64,000 nucleotides of DNA. It comes from Acidobacteriota bacterium. GTDB taxonomy: Bacteria > Acidobacteriota > Vicinamibacteria > Fen-336. The notes below the pieces were generated by a model. It did no database searches. It worked only from the letters and a program-made list of their open reading frames with translations, and was not told the DNA's origin. The stretch is from positions 32,710 through 96,709 of the forward strand of contig JAJDNS010000028.1 of NCBI GenBank assembly GCA_022340585.1, in the 5' to 3' direction. The first letter of the stretch is position 1; the number at the start of each line of letters is the position of its first letter. Made by a program: the position numbers and the translations under genes. Shown piece after piece: positions 32,725 through 42,116 of the stretch.

Positions 32725-33875
32725 CGCGGGCCTCCCGTCTGCCTCACGCTCTCGACGACGTGGTCCACGTCCTCCTCCGTGAGCAGCGGGTGCAGCGGCA
32801 GCCGGAGCAGGGTGGCCGCCACCCGGTCGGTCACCGGGAGGGCGGTGTCGCCGGCGCCGATCGCCCGCCCCTGCGGGGCCGAGTGGAGGGGGACGTAGTG
32901 GAAGGACGCCATCACCCCCCGCGCGCGCAGGGTGGTCAGGGCGGCGTCCCGGCTCTTGCCGTCGGGATAGAGCAGGTGGAAGACGTGGTGGTTGGGCTTC
33001 CGGTCCGGCAGCTCCGGGGGCAACCGCACACCCGTCCGGGACGACCAGCTCTCGAGACCGGCCCGGTAGCGAGCCACGACCGCCGCCCGGCGCGCGTCGA
33101 TCTCGGGAAGCTTGTCCAGCTGAGCGTCGAGGATTGCCGCCAGAACGTCGGACAGCACGAAGCTGCTGCCCTCGGCCACCCACGTGTACTTGTCGACCTC
33201 GCCCCGCAGGAAGGCGGACCGGTTCGTGCCCTTCTCGCGGATGATCTCGGCTCGTCTGGCCAGCTCCGGGTCGTCGATGGCGACCGCGCCACCTTCGCCG
33301 CACGTGATGTTCTTGGACTCGTGGAAGCTGAAGCAGCCGGCGTCGCCGAGGGTGCCGAGGTGGCGTCCCCGCCAGCGAGCGCCCAGGGCCTGGGCCGCGT
33401 CCTCGACAACTCTCAGGTGGTGGTGGCGCGCCAGGTCGAGGATGGACTCCATGTCCGGAGCCACCCCCGTGTAGTGGACCGGCATCACCGCCGCCGTGCG
33501 CCCGGTGATCCGGCGCTCGACGTCGGCGGGGTCGAGCCCGAGGGTCGTCTCTTCGATGTCTGCGAACACCGGCCGGGCGCCGACCCGCAGCACCGCGTTG
33601 GCCGTGGACACGAAGGTGAAGGAGGGGCAGATGACCTCCTGGCCCGGCCCGACGCCGAGGGCCATGAGCGCCAGCTCCATCGCGTGGGTGCACGAGGTGG
33701 TCAGGAGCACGCGGCGCGCGCCCAGCGCTTCCTCGAGACGCCTCTCCACGCGCTTGCCGATCGGACCATCGCCGGCCACCCGTCCCTCGAGCGCGACCCC
33801 GACCGCGGCGTGCTCGCGGCCGTCGAACCAGGGCACCGAGAACGGCACCGTCCGTGTCGAGCGCTCGTCGCTCAC
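32721..33875 (-). CDS. DegT/DnrJ/EryC1 sugar aminotransferase (WecE-like)
   Basis: A 384-residue PLP-dependent aminotransferase for nucleotide-linked keto sugars. It has P-V-H-Y-T-G-V-A-P-D-M, V-E-D-A-A-Q-A-L-G and the PLP lysine in F-S-F-H-E-S-K-N (about residue 186), followed by G-E-G-G-A. The F-S-F-H-x-x-K-N form is typical of the WecE/RffA branch, which makes dTDP-4-amino-4,6-dideoxygalactose. No dTDP-sugar synthesis genes are in the window, so the exact substrate is inference. The GTG start overlaps the preceding membrane-protein stop. Confidence 0.88.
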   Translation of the reverse strand: MSDERSTRTVPFSVPWFDGREHAAVGVALEGRVAGDGPIGKRVERRLEEALGARRVLLTTSCTHAMELALMALGVGPGQEVICPSFTFVSTANAVLRVGARPVFADIEETTLGLDPADVERRITGRTAAVMPVHYTGVAPDMESILDLARHHHLRVVEDAAQALGARWRGRHLGTLGDAGCFSFHESKNITCGEGGAVAIDDPELARRAEIIREKGTNRSAFLRGEVDKYTWVAEGSSFVLSDVLAAILDAQLDKLPEIDARRAAVVARYRAGLESWSSRTGVRLPPELPDRKPNHHVFHLLYPDGKSRDAALTTLRARGVMASFHYVPLHSAPQGRAIGAGDTALPVTDRVAATLLRLPLHPLLTEEDVDHVVESVRQTGGPR

Positions 33876-35425
33876 CGGTCCGCCTTCCCTCCCTCGGGAG
33901 CCGGGCGGGCCCGGCCGGGTGTTCGGGAGTAGATGGTGATCGCTGCGGGCCCCGCTCCGACCCCGGCCACCCGCTCGAAGCGGGTCCGGGGGCCCAGCCA
34001 GGCCACCGGTCGTGGCCCGGCCTCGCCGGGCAGCATGAGATGGGTGACGCCCCGTCGGTCGAGGATGCTCGCGCGCTCGTGCGCGCTCGTCGTCGCGTCG
34101 TAGAAGCGCGAGGCCTCGGCGAGTCGGTCCTCGTAATCGGATATAGCCGGGTGGGCGAGGACCGCGTGGCAGGAGGAGAGGCCGATGGCGTACAGCCCTA
34201 CATCGGGGTGGGCGAAGACCAGGTCTCCCGGTCGACACGTGTCCCGGAGCACGGCCGCCGCCGCCATCCGCGTGCGGGGCACGAACCAGTGGGGGTCGTC
34301 GGCGAGGACCACCCGGGTGGCGACCACGGCGGTGGTGCCGAAGGCCACCGCCGCGAGTGCCGTCCACCTCGGCGCGAACGGAGCGAGGCCCACCGCCCCC
34401 AGTGTCAGGAGCGGCACCCCCATCCCCACGAGGAACTGCAGCCCGAAGGTCCCCGGCTGGGCCACGACGATGGCCAGTGTCACCGTCACCCACACCCACA
34501 GGTGGACACGTGCACGCCGAGCGCCGTCGTCGGAGACGGGGGCCTTCCCGGCGAGGAGGGCCAGGAGCAGGGCCGGGGCGAGCGCCGGGACGAACGCCAG
34601 GCGGGGCGGGAACTGACCGCCGCTCCGGAACGAAGCGAATTGGTCGCTGCCGAAGAACACCCACAGATCATAGGCGACGACGGGCGCGAGGCCGACGAGG
34701 GGAGCCAGCTCCCGGGGCCAGCGGCGCGGTGGCTCGGTCGCCGCCACCCCGAGAACGCGAATGAGCCCGAGCAAGGCGAGATCGTAGGGCCGCACCAGGC
34801 CGAGCGCCGTGCCGAGGCCCACGCCGAGCAGTGGCCCGGCGGGGGCGGGCATCGCCACGAGGGCGTACAGCGCCCAGACGAGGAGCGCGGTGCCGGCGAC
34901 GAAGTGGGGGTTGGCCAGGATCTCGAGAGAGGGAAACAGCGCGAGCGTCAGGTCCCCGCATTGCCGGACGGGCAGGTCGGTGGCCTCGAAGAGCAGCCCG
35001 CCCAGGCCCCCGCCGAGGGAGACGAGGGCCAGGGCCGGGAGTCGGTGGGAGGCCGGCAGCCCGGCGCGGGCCAGCCACCGCTCGACACCGGCCACCAGCG
35101 CGAGGGTGAACCCGATCGCCAGAAGCCGATAGGCGAGGAAGGGCCGTCGGCCGAGCCCGAGGGAGACCTTTCCGATGAGCCACCACTCGAGGTTGACGAG
35201 CTCTGGACGAGTCCGGCCCGGCTCGAGAAGCTTGTTGCGGAAGGCCCACGCGCCGTCCTCGGACTGCTGGACATACGAGGCGTAGTTGTAGAAGTCGTCG
35301 ATCCAGTGGAAGGTGCCGACGAAGACGCGACCCGGGGGGGGATCGACGGCAGCGCGGAGGTAGAGGCTGCCGGCCCAGCAGGACACGAGCAACCACACGA
35401 GCACTACCGCCCGCGTGCGCGACAC
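33872..35425 (-). CDS. Uncharacterised GT-C-like polytopic membrane protein (DDFYNY family, copy 2)
   Basis: A 517-residue polytopic protein, paralogue of the one at 21874-23391. It shares V-F-V-G-T-F..I-D-D-F-Y-N-Y-A-S-Y-V-Q-Q (Asp pair at 43-44), F-R-N-K-L-L, A-N-P-H-F-V-A-G-T-A-L-L-V-W-A-L and R-P-Y-D-L-A-L-L. The C-terminal part has I-G-L-S-S-C-H-A-V-L-A-H-P, then a soluble tail ending T-I-Y-S-R-T-P. It begins the minus-strand operon membrane protein-aminotransferase-GT2-acyltransferase-YfhO. The GTG start is only 29 bases from the divergent YfhO copy D. A glycosyltransferase or flippase role is inference. Confidence 0.7.
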   Translation of the reverse strand: MSRTRAVVLVWLLVSCWAGSLYLRAAVDPPPGRVFVGTFHWIDDFYNYASYVQQSEDGAWAFRNKLLEPGRTRPELVNLEWWLIGKVSLGLGRRPFLAYRLLAIGFTLALVAGVERWLARAGLPASHRLPALALVSLGGGLGGLLFEATDLPVRQCGDLTLALFPSLEILANPHFVAGTALLVWALYALVAMPAPAGPLLGVGLGTALGLVRPYDLALLGLIRVLGVAATEPPRRWPRELAPLVGLAPVVAYDLWVFFGSDQFASFRSGGQFPPRLAFVPALAPALLLALLAGKAPVSDDGARRARVHLWVWVTVTLAIVVAQPGTFGLQFLVGMGVPLLTLGAVGLAPFAPRWTALAAVAFGTTAVVATRVVLADDPHWFVPRTRMAAAAVLRDTCRPGDLVFAHPDVGLYAIGLSSCHAVLAHPAISDYEDRLAEASRFYDATTSAHERASILDRRGVTHLMLPGEAGPRPVAWLGPRTRFERVAGVGAGPAAITIYSRTPGRARPAPEGGKADR

Positions 35426-35432
35426 GGGGCGG

Positions 35433-35462
35433 ATGCTACCATCTGGCCCGACACATGGGCAA
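35433..35462 (-). promoter_or_regulatory. Candidate promoter of the minus-strand sugar operon
   Basis: On the minus strand: TTGCCC (35462-35457), an 18-base spacer, TAGCAT (35438-35433). The -35 overlaps the start codon region of the divergent gene. A start near 35426 would make the mRNA nearly leaderless at the GTG (35425). Confidence 0.35.
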
Positions 35463-37656
35463 ACTCGCGCTGCCCGGCGCCCTCACGTGGCTCGCCGCCG
35501 TCGCCTGGGTCTTTGCCGGGCCCCTGTTTGCCGGGCGCGTCCTCTACTACCGCGACGTCAGCGTCACCTATTTCCCGGACTTCGTCTTCGTCGCGGGGGC
35601 CCTGCGCGAGGGCATCTGGCCGCTCTGGCACCCGGGCGTCGACGGCGGAGCCCCCTTTCTCATGGCGTACCCGGTCCACCTGCTCCTGCTCGCGGGGGCG
35701 GGGGCCCGTGCCACCCTGGCCGTCTCGCCTGCCCTGCACGTGCTCCTCGCCATGGTGGGGATGGGGGCGCTCGCGCGACGGCTCGGCGCCGGCCCCGCCG
35801 GCATCGTTCTCTCCGGAGCCGTGTTCGGGCTGTCCGGGTTCATGCTCGGATCCGTGCTCTACCCGACGTTCCTGGCGGCGGCGTGGGCGCCTCTCGCCCT
35901 GACGCTCTTCCTGTCCCTGGTCGAAGAGCCCACGCCGCGGAAGGTGGCCGCCCTCGCCCTCGTCCTCGCCCTGCAGGTCTCGACCTTCGGCGCGGCGGTG
36001 GTCGTGCAGACGGGGCTAGCGGCCCTCGTCCTCCTACCGTCCCGGCCTGGCCGCCGCGCCGTCCTGGCGGCCTCGGGCGCGCTCGCCCTTGCCGGGGCCC
36101 TCGCCGCACCGGCACTGCTCGGCGCCCTCTGGCTCCTCCAGGGCACCGCGCGGGGGCACGGCTTCGCTCCCGAGGTGGGGCTCAGCTACTCGGCGTCGGT
36201 TCCCGTCCTTCTCGAAGCGGTGCTACCCCGGTTCCTCGGCGACCCACTGACCTTCAGCGACGTGGGCTTCTGGGGGCAGCCCTTCTTTCCGGGAGGAGCG
36301 CCGTTCTTCCTGAGCCTGTACCTGGGGCCCCCCGTCCTGCTCCTGGCCACCCGGGCCGGTCGCCTCCAGTGGCGCCCCTGGACCCTCGTTGCCCTGGGCG
36401 TTCTCCTGAGCCTGGGGGCCCACGGCCCCCTGGCCCCGGGGCTCGCGGTCCTGCTCCGGCCCGTGCGGGGGCCGGTGAAGTTCTTCATGCTGGCGACGCT
36501 GGGCCTGTCTCTCCTCGCCGGCCGCGGCCTCGAGCGGCCGGCCCGCGAGGGTTCCCGCCGTGGCCTGCTTCTGATCCCTGGCCTGCTGGTGCTGGCACTC
36601 GCCGCCGCGGCCTGGACCGCCCCCGCCCTCGTGGCCTCGGGGTGGGCGGTCGTGGTGCCCGAAGCCGCGCACCCGCGGGCCCTGGACGTGATCGCGCGCC
36701 AGTGGCCGCGCGAGCTGGCGGTGACCGGCGCCCTCACGCTGGGCGTGGGGCTCGCCGTGCTGGGTGGTCGCCGCTGGCTGTCGGTCGCGGCCCTGCTGGT
36801 CGTTCTGGACCTGCTGCGCGTGAACGGGGGTCTGAGCCCGTCGGCGGAGGGGAAGTTCTACGACCTTCTGCCCCAGGTGCAGGCCCTGATCGGGAAGACA
36901 GAGCAGGAAGGCGGCCCCTTTCGCTGGTTCTCCTACGGCGTCGCCCACTCGCCCCCGCTCACCTGGGATCCGGCGGTGGCCAGACAGGGCTCCGCGGTCT
37001 GGCTCTTCTATCTCGATCGCCAGTCCCTGCTGGCCCGGACCCACGTCCTGGATGGACTCGAGGGGGCCTTCGACATCGACCGGATGGGACTCGCCCCAAC
37101 GGGCTCGACCCTCGCTCCGGCCGAGGCCCATCCCGGGCGGTACCGCGAGATCCATCCGCGCCTGAGGGCCGCCAACGTCCGCTGGGTGCTGGCGTTCCAT
37201 CCGCTCCCGGAGGACCTGGTCCGGCGGTACGGTGAAGCCCGCCTGCCCGGCGTCCGGGAGCCGCTCGTGCTCTACGAGCTGCGGCGGCCCCTCCCGCGGG
37301 CGTTCTGGGTGCCGGACGCGGGGACCCCGGAAGCCGCCCCCCCCGCCGGCGCCGACGTGCGGTATCGGCGCCTCGATCCCCACACGGTGGAGGTCGCGGC
37401 CTCGACCCCACCGGGCTTCATCGTCGTTGTCGATGGCTACCACCCGGACTGGATGGCCGAAGACCGGTCAGGGCCGATTCCCCTCCACCGGGCCTTCGGG
37501 CGGTGTCGGGTCTTCCCGACGCCGGGAGGAACGCAGGTATTCACTTTGCGGTACCGCCCCTCCTGGCCCCGTCTGGCCTTCGCCCTGGCGTTTCTGGGCC
37601 TCGTCGGGCTCGTGGTCCTCACCCGCCGCCAGGCCGCTGTGTCGCCTCTCACTTGA
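35455..37656 (+). CDS. YfhO-family GT-C-like membrane protein (copy D)
   Basis: A 733-residue polytopic protein with Y-R-D (32-34) in the first loop, W-P-L-W-H-P-G-V-D-G-G-A-P-F-L, and F-F-L-S-L-Y-L-G-P mid-protein, as in copies A and C. It is the shortest and most diverged of the six copies: the C-terminal signature G-W-R-x-x-V-D-G has become D-W-M-A-E-D-R-S-G. ATG start 29 bases from the divergent operon; no clear plus-strand promoter was found. It precedes pilB by 157 bases. Role as for the other copies, uncertain. Confidence 0.8.
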   Translation: MGKLALPGALTWLAAVAWVFAGPLFAGRVLYYRDVSVTYFPDFVFVAGALREGIWPLWHPGVDGGAPFLMAYPVHLLLLAGAGARATLAVSPALHVLLAMVGMGALARRLGAGPAGIVLSGAVFGLSGFMLGSVLYPTFLAAAWAPLALTLFLSLVEEPTPRKVAALALVLALQVSTFGAAVVVQTGLAALVLLPSRPGRRAVLAASGALALAGALAAPALLGALWLLQGTARGHGFAPEVGLSYSASVPVLLEAVLPRFLGDPLTFSDVGFWGQPFFPGGAPFFLSLYLGPPVLLLATRAGRLQWRPWTLVALGVLLSLGAHGPLAPGLAVLLRPVRGPVKFFMLATLGLSLLAGRGLERPAREGSRRGLLLIPGLLVLALAAAAWTAPALVASGWAVVVPEAAHPRALDVIARQWPRELAVTGALTLGVGLAVLGGRRWLSVAALLVVLDLLRVNGGLSPSAEGKFYDLLPQVQALIGKTEQEGGPFRWFSYGVAHSPPLTWDPAVARQGSAVWLFYLDRQSLLARTHVLDGLEGAFDIDRMGLAPTGSTLAPAEAHPGRYREIHPRLRAANVRWVLAFHPLPEDLVRRYGEARLPGVREPLVLYELRRPLPRAFWVPDAGTPEAAPPAGADVRYRRLDPHTVEVAASTPPGFIVVVDGYHPDWMAEDRSGPIPLHRAFGRCRVFPTPGGTQVFTLRYRPSWPRLAFALAFLGLVGLVVLTRRQAAVSPLT

Positions 37657-37736
37657 CCGGGCATGGCCCGTGCTATTCTTCTCCGGCGTGTACGGAAAGC
37701 GACAGAAAATCGGACAGATGGGATCGTGGACGGAGC

Positions 37737-37766
37737 TTGACTCTGTCTAGACCAAAGCGTTAGCAT
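37737..37766 (+). promoter_or_regulatory. Sigma-70-type promoter of pilB
   Basis: TTGACT (37737-37742), an 18-base spacer, TAGCAT (37761-37766) in the 157-base A/T-richer gap before pilB. Expected start near 37773, with a leader of about 40 bases. Confidence 0.6.
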
Positions 37767-37813
37767 CTGACGACTAAATTGCTGTAGGAACTAACTTTTT
37801 CGGCTGAGAGCGA

Positions 37814-39637
37814 ATGCCCGTCAGACTTGGTGAGTTGCTGCTGAAGGAGAACATGGTGACTCCTCAGCAGCTTCAGGACGCCCTGAATCATCAGAAGACG
37901 AATGGGGGGAAGCTGGGCAAGGCCTTCGTCTCGCTCGGGTTCGTGAAGGACGAGGAGATCACCAGCCTGCTCTCCCGACAGTACGGCGTGCCTTCGATCA
38001 ACCTCGATCACTTCGAGGTGGATCCCGCGATCATCAAGATCATTCCGGCCGAGACCGCCCGGAAGTACCAGGTACTGCCGCTCTCGCGCTCCGGGGCGAC
38101 CCTCACGATCGCCATGGCAGACCCGACCAACGTCTTCGCCATGGACGACATCAAGTTCATGACCGGCTACAACGTGGAGCCGGTCGTGGCCTCGGAGACG
38201 ACCCTCGAGGAGTCGATCGATCACTACTACGGGTCGACGCGCTCGCTCGAGTTGCGTCGCGACTCCGGAATGGGGCTCCCGAGCGGGGGCGACAGCCTCA
38301 AGGACATGATGGAGGGCCCCGGTCTGACGGTGGACGACATGGCCGGGATCGGCGGGCTCTCCGAGATCGACCTCGACTCCATGAGCGACGCCGAGGCCGA
38401 CGTGGAGACGGTCAAGCAGGAAGAGGACGAGATCGACCTCGGGGAGCTCAGCAAGTCGGCCGACGCCGCCCCGGTGATCAAGCTGACCAACGTCCTGCTC
38501 GTGGACTCCCTCAAGCGGGGGGCCTCCGACATCCACATCGAGCCCTACGAGAAGGAGTTCCGCGTCCGGTTCCGCATCGACGGCATCCTGTACAACGTGA
38601 TGGCGTTGCCGATGAAGCTCAAGGACCCGCTGACCTCCCGCGTCAAGATCATGGCCAAGCTGGACATCGCGGAGAAGCGTCTCCCCCAGGACGGCCGGAT
38701 CAAGATCAAGATGAGGGTCGAGAACCGCACTCGCGACCTCGACTTCCGCGTCTCGTGCCTCCCCACCCTGTGGGGCGAGAAGATCGTGATGCGGCTCCTC
38801 GACAAGTCGAAGCTCATGCTGGACATGACCAAGCTGGGCTTCGAGCCGCACTCGCTCGAGCGCTTCAAGAACGCGATCTCCAAGCCCTACGGGATCGTGC
38901 TCGTGACCGGACCCACCGGCTCCGGGAAGACGAACACCCTCTACTCCGCCATCGCCGCGCTCAACAAGCCCGAGACCAACATCATGACGGCCGAGGACCC
39001 GGTGGAGTTCAACCTGGCCGGAGTCAACCAGGTCCAGGTTCGCGAGAACATCGGGCTCAACTTCGCGGCGGTCCTGCGCTCCTTTCTGCGCCAGGATCCG
39101 AACATCATCCTGGTCGGAGAGATCCGCGACTACGAGACGGCGGAGATCGCGGTCAAGGCCGCCCTCACCGGGCACCTCGTGCTGTCGACGCTCCACACCA
39201 ACGACGCCCCCTCCACCGTGTCGCGCATGGTGAACATGGGTATCGAGCCGTTCCTCGTGGGGACCGCGGTGAACCTCATCCAGGCCCAGCGTCTCATCCG
39301 CCGGGTGTGCAAGAACTGCAAGATCGAAGACGACGTGCCCTCGAAGACGCTCATCGACGTCGGCTTCGCCCCCGAGGAGGCGAGCGAGGTCAAGGTCTAC
39401 AAGGGCAAGGGTTGCGGGGCCTGCAATGGCACCGGCTACAAGGGCCGCATCGGCCTCTACGAGGTCATGGAGATCACCGAGGGAATCCGCGACCTCGTCA
39501 TGGTCGGGGCGACCGCGGTGGAGATCAAGAGAAAGGCGCTCGAGGAGGGAATGCTGACCCTCCGCCAGAGCGGCCTCGAGAAGATCAAGGCCGGGACGAC
39601 CACCATCGAGGAGGTCCTCAGGGAGACCATCCTCTAG
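37814..39637 (+). CDS. pilB: Type IV pilus extension ATPase PilB
   Basis: A 607-residue hexameric ATPase driving pilus extension. The N-terminal MshEN/GspE_N domain occupies about 1-150. An acidic linker (about 150-215, S-E-I-D-L-D-S-M-S-D-A-E-A-D) follows. The ATPase core has Walker A G-P-T-G-S-G-K-T-N-T near residue 366, Walker B in I-I-L-V-G-E-I-R-D near 430, the H-T-N-D-A box, and a zinc site C-K-N-C (about 499) with C-G-A-C (about 535). MshEN domains can bind cyclic di-GMP; whether this one does cannot be told here. First gene of the pilB-T-C-S-R block. Confidence 0.96.
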   Translation: MPVRLGELLLKENMVTPQQLQDALNHQKTNGGKLGKAFVSLGFVKDEEITSLLSRQYGVPSINLDHFEVDPAIIKIIPAETARKYQVLPLSRSGATLTIAMADPTNVFAMDDIKFMTGYNVEPVVASETTLEESIDHYYGSTRSLELRRDSGMGLPSGGDSLKDMMEGPGLTVDDMAGIGGLSEIDLDSMSDAEADVETVKQEEDEIDLGELSKSADAAPVIKLTNVLLVDSLKRGASDIHIEPYEKEFRVRFRIDGILYNVMALPMKLKDPLTSRVKIMAKLDIAEKRLPQDGRIKIKMRVENRTRDLDFRVSCLPTLWGEKIVMRLLDKSKLMLDMTKLGFEPHSLERFKNAISKPYGIVLVTGPTGSGKTNTLYSAIAALNKPETNIMTAEDPVEFNLAGVNQVQVRENIGLNFAAVLRSFLRQDPNIILVGEIRDYETAEIAVKAALTGHLVLSTLHTNDAPSTVSRMVNMGIEPFLVGTAVNLIQAQRLIRRVCKNCKIEDDVPSKTLIDVGFAPEEASEVKVYKGKGCGACNGTGYKGRIGLYEVMEITEGIRDLVMVGATAVEIKRKALEEGMLTLRQSGLEKIKAGTTTIEEVLRETIL

Positions 39638-39656
39638 AGGCGACCAGGTACGTGTC

Positions 39657-39686
39657 GGGCCGAGTCCCAAACGGGGGGCTCGGTCC
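39657..39686 (+). other. Intercistronic hairpin between pilB and pilT
   Basis: A 12-base-pair stem: GGGCCGAGTCCC (39657-39668) pairs with the segment 39675-39686, with two G-U pairs and a 6-base loop. There is no U-tract after it, so it is not a classic terminator. It may protect or process the message. Confidence 0.55.
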
Positions 39687-39712
39687 GGCCGTCGTGACAA
39701 GGGGGTTCTGAC

Positions 39713-40828
39713 GTGGCCGTCAGCCTTCACCAGCTGCTCAAGACGATGACCGAGATGGCGGGGACCGACCTCCACGTCACCACCAACTCCGCCCCACAGA
39801 TCCGTGTCGACGGGAAGCTGCGTCCGCTCGACCTGCCGCCGCTCAACGCGGTGGAGACCAAGCAGCTCGCCTACAGCGTGCTGACCGACGCTCAGAAGCA
39901 CCGCTTCGAGGAGAGCCTCGAGCTGGACTTCAGCTTCGGCATCAAGGGCCTCGCCCGCTTCCGCGCCAACGTGTTCATGCAGCGAGGGGCGGTGGCGGCG
40001 GTCTACCGGACGATCCCGTACGAGATCAGGGGCTTCAAGGAGCTCGGTCTGCCTCCGGTGGTCGCCCAGATCTGCGACAAGCCGCGCGGGCTGGTGCTGG
40101 TCACGGGCCCAACCGGCTCCGGCAAGTCCACCACCCTCGCGGCGATGCTCGACAAGATCAACTCCGAGCGCCACGAGCATATGATCACGATCGAGGACCC
40201 GATCGAGTACCTCCACCAGCACAAGAAGTGCGTGGTGAACCAGCGCGAGGTCCACGCCGACACCCACGGCTTCGCGGCCGCTCTGCGCGCGGCGCTCCGC
40301 GAAGACCCCGACGTGGTGCTCATCGGAGAGATGCGCGACCTCGAGACCATCGAGTCCGCGCTCCGGATCGCCGAGACCGGCCACCTCACCTTTGCCACCC
40401 TGCACACGAACTCGGCGTCCCAGACCATCAACCGCATAGTCGACGTCTTCCCCTCGCACCAGCAGTCGCAGGTGCGGGCGCAGCTGTCGCTCGTGCTGGA
40501 GGGCATCATGTGTCAGTCCCTCCTTCCCCGCGCGAGCGGCACCGGGCGCGTGTTGGTGATGGAGATCCTCGTCCCCAACCCGGCGGTGCGTAACCTGATC
40601 CGCGAGGACAAGGTCCATCAGATCTACTCCGCGATGCAGACAGGCCAGGAACGGCACGGCATGCAGACGTTCAACCAGTCCCTGGCCAGCCAGTACTTTG
40701 CCAAGCAGATCAACCTGCAGACCGCCCTCGGGGTGAGCTCTAACCCCGAGGAGCTGCAGGACATGATCAACCGCGGTGCCGGCCTCGCCCCCGGGGCGAG
40801 CCGTCCGCAACGGCCGGGGACGCGCTAG
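39713..40828 (+). CDS. pilT: Type IV pilus retraction ATPase PilT
   Basis: A 371-residue hexameric ATPase that powers pilus retraction and twitching. It has Walker A G-P-T-G-S-G-K-S-T-T near residue 132, the His box, Walker B V-V-L-I-G-E-M-R-D near 201 and the PilT-specific V-R-N-L-I-R-E (about 290; usually A-I-R-N-L-I-R-E). The zinc-binding cysteines of PilB are absent, as expected. GTG start, 75 bases after pilB. The C-terminal 15 residues are Gly/Arg/Pro-rich. Confidence 0.96.
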   Translation: MAVSLHQLLKTMTEMAGTDLHVTTNSAPQIRVDGKLRPLDLPPLNAVETKQLAYSVLTDAQKHRFEESLELDFSFGIKGLARFRANVFMQRGAVAAVYRTIPYEIRGFKELGLPPVVAQICDKPRGLVLVTGPTGSGKSTTLAAMLDKINSERHEHMITIEDPIEYLHQHKKCVVNQREVHADTHGFAAALRAALREDPDVVLIGEMRDLETIESALRIAETGHLTFATLHTNSASQTINRIVDVFPSHQQSQVRAQLSLVLEGIMCQSLLPRASGTGRVLVMEILVPNPAVRNLIREDKVHQIYSAMQTGQERHGMQTFNQSLASQYFAKQINLQTALGVSSNPEELQDMINRGAGLAPGASRPQRPGTR

Positions 40829-40846
40829 TCGTCCCGGGAGGAGCTG

Positions 40847-42049
40847 ATGCCAGCCTATGTCTGGAAGGGCAAGACCCAGGACGGCAGGGCCGTCTCGGGC
40901 GAGCGCGTGGCCGACAACAAGGACGCGCTCACCGCGCTGCTGCGGCGGGACCGGATACTGGTCTCCTCGGTGAAGGAGAAGGGGCGGGAGATCTCCCTGC
41001 CGAAGTTCGGCGGCGGTGTCCCGGCCAAGGACCTCGCGATCTTCACCCGGCAGTTCTCGGTGATGATCGACGCCGGTCTGCCCCTGGTCCAGTGTCTCGA
41101 GATCCTCGGTAGCCAGCAGGAGAACAAGACCTTCGCCAAGGTCCTGCAGCAGACCCGGATGGACGTCGAGGGGGGGGCGAGCCTCGCCGACGCCATGCGC
41201 AAGCACCCCAAGGTATTCGACGACCTGTTCACGAACATGATCGCCGCCGGTGAGGCGGGCGGTATCCTCGACACGATCCTCAAGCGCCTGGCCACCTACA
41301 TCGAGAAGAACGTCAAGCTGAAGGCCCAGGTCAAGGGGGCCATGGTCTACCCGGTGGCGGTCCTGGGAATCGCCGGCATCGTCATCGCCGTCATCCTCTG
41401 GAAGGTCATCCCCACCTTTGCCGCGATGTTCGCGGGACTGAACGCGGACCTTCCGCTTCCCACGCGCTTCGTCATCGCCCTCAGCAACTGGTTCGTCCGG
41501 CTGCTGCCGTTCCTCGTCATCGGCGGCGTGCTCGCGGTGTTCGCGTTCCGGCGCTACTACGCCACCCACGGCGGGCGGCGGGTCGTCGACAAGATGATCC
41601 TCAAGCTCCCGATCGTGGGCGTGCTCATGCAGAAGATCGCGGTGGCGCGGTTCTGCCGCACCCTCTCGACCCTCATCTCCTCGGGGGTGCCCATCCTCGA
41701 CGGCCTCGAGATCACCGCCCGGACGGCCGGCAACGCCATCATCGAAGACGCGATCATGGCGGTGCGCAAGGGCGTGGAGAGCGGGCTCACCGTGGCCCAG
41801 CCCCTGAAGGATAGCGGGGTGTTCCCGCCCATGGTCGTCCAGATGATCGGCGTGGGGGAGCAGACCGGCGCCCTCGATGCCATGCTGAGCAAGATCGCGG
41901 ACTTCTACGAGGAAGAGGTGGACCAGGCGGTGGCGAACCTCCTGACCCTCCTCGAGCCGGTCATGATCCTCTTCCTCGGTGTGACCGTCGGCGGCATCAT
42001 CATCGCGATGTACCTGCCGCTGTTCGACCTCATCAGCAAGCTCTCCTGA
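40847..42049 (+). CDS. pilC: Type IV pilus inner-membrane platform protein PilC
   Basis: A 400-residue GspF-family platform protein. It begins P-A-Y-V-W-K-G-K-T-Q-D-G and has two T2SF domains, each with the F-x-R-x-L/F-S-x-x-x-x-x-G-x-P motif (F-T-R-Q-F-S-V-M-I-D-A-G-L-P and F-C-R-T-L-S-T-L-I-S-S-G-V-P). Three membrane helices are visible at about 170-195, 220-240 and the C-terminus. PilB and PilT act on it to add or remove pilin. 18 bases after pilT with GGGAGGAG upstream. Confidence 0.96.
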   Translation: MPAYVWKGKTQDGRAVSGERVADNKDALTALLRRDRILVSSVKEKGREISLPKFGGGVPAKDLAIFTRQFSVMIDAGLPLVQCLEILGSQQENKTFAKVLQQTRMDVEGGASLADAMRKHPKVFDDLFTNMIAAGEAGGILDTILKRLATYIEKNVKLKAQVKGAMVYPVAVLGIAGIVIAVILWKVIPTFAAMFAGLNADLPLPTRFVIALSNWFVRLLPFLVIGGVLAVFAFRRYYATHGGRRVVDKMILKLPIVGVLMQKIAVARFCRTLSTLISSGVPILDGLEITARTAGNAIIEDAIMAVRKGVESGLTVAQPLKDSGVFPPMVVQMIGVGEQTGALDAMLSKIADFYEEEVDQAVANLLTLLEPVMILFLGVTVGGIIIAMYLPLFDLISKLS

Positions 42050-42068
42050 CGGTCGGGGAGGGCCGCTG

Positions 42069-42098
42069 GCGCCCCGGCGGCACCCGCCGTCGGGGCGC
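42069..42098 (+). other. Intercistronic hairpin between pilC and pilS
   Basis: GCGCCCCG (42069-42076) pairs with CGGGGCGC (42091-42098). An inner GCGG/CCGC stem (42077-42080 with 84-87) closes a 3-base loop, with a 3-base bulge. The structure is GC-rich and lacks a U-tract. Confidence 0.5.
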
Positions 42099-42116
42099 GA
42101 TCCTGGCCCGGGGGCC

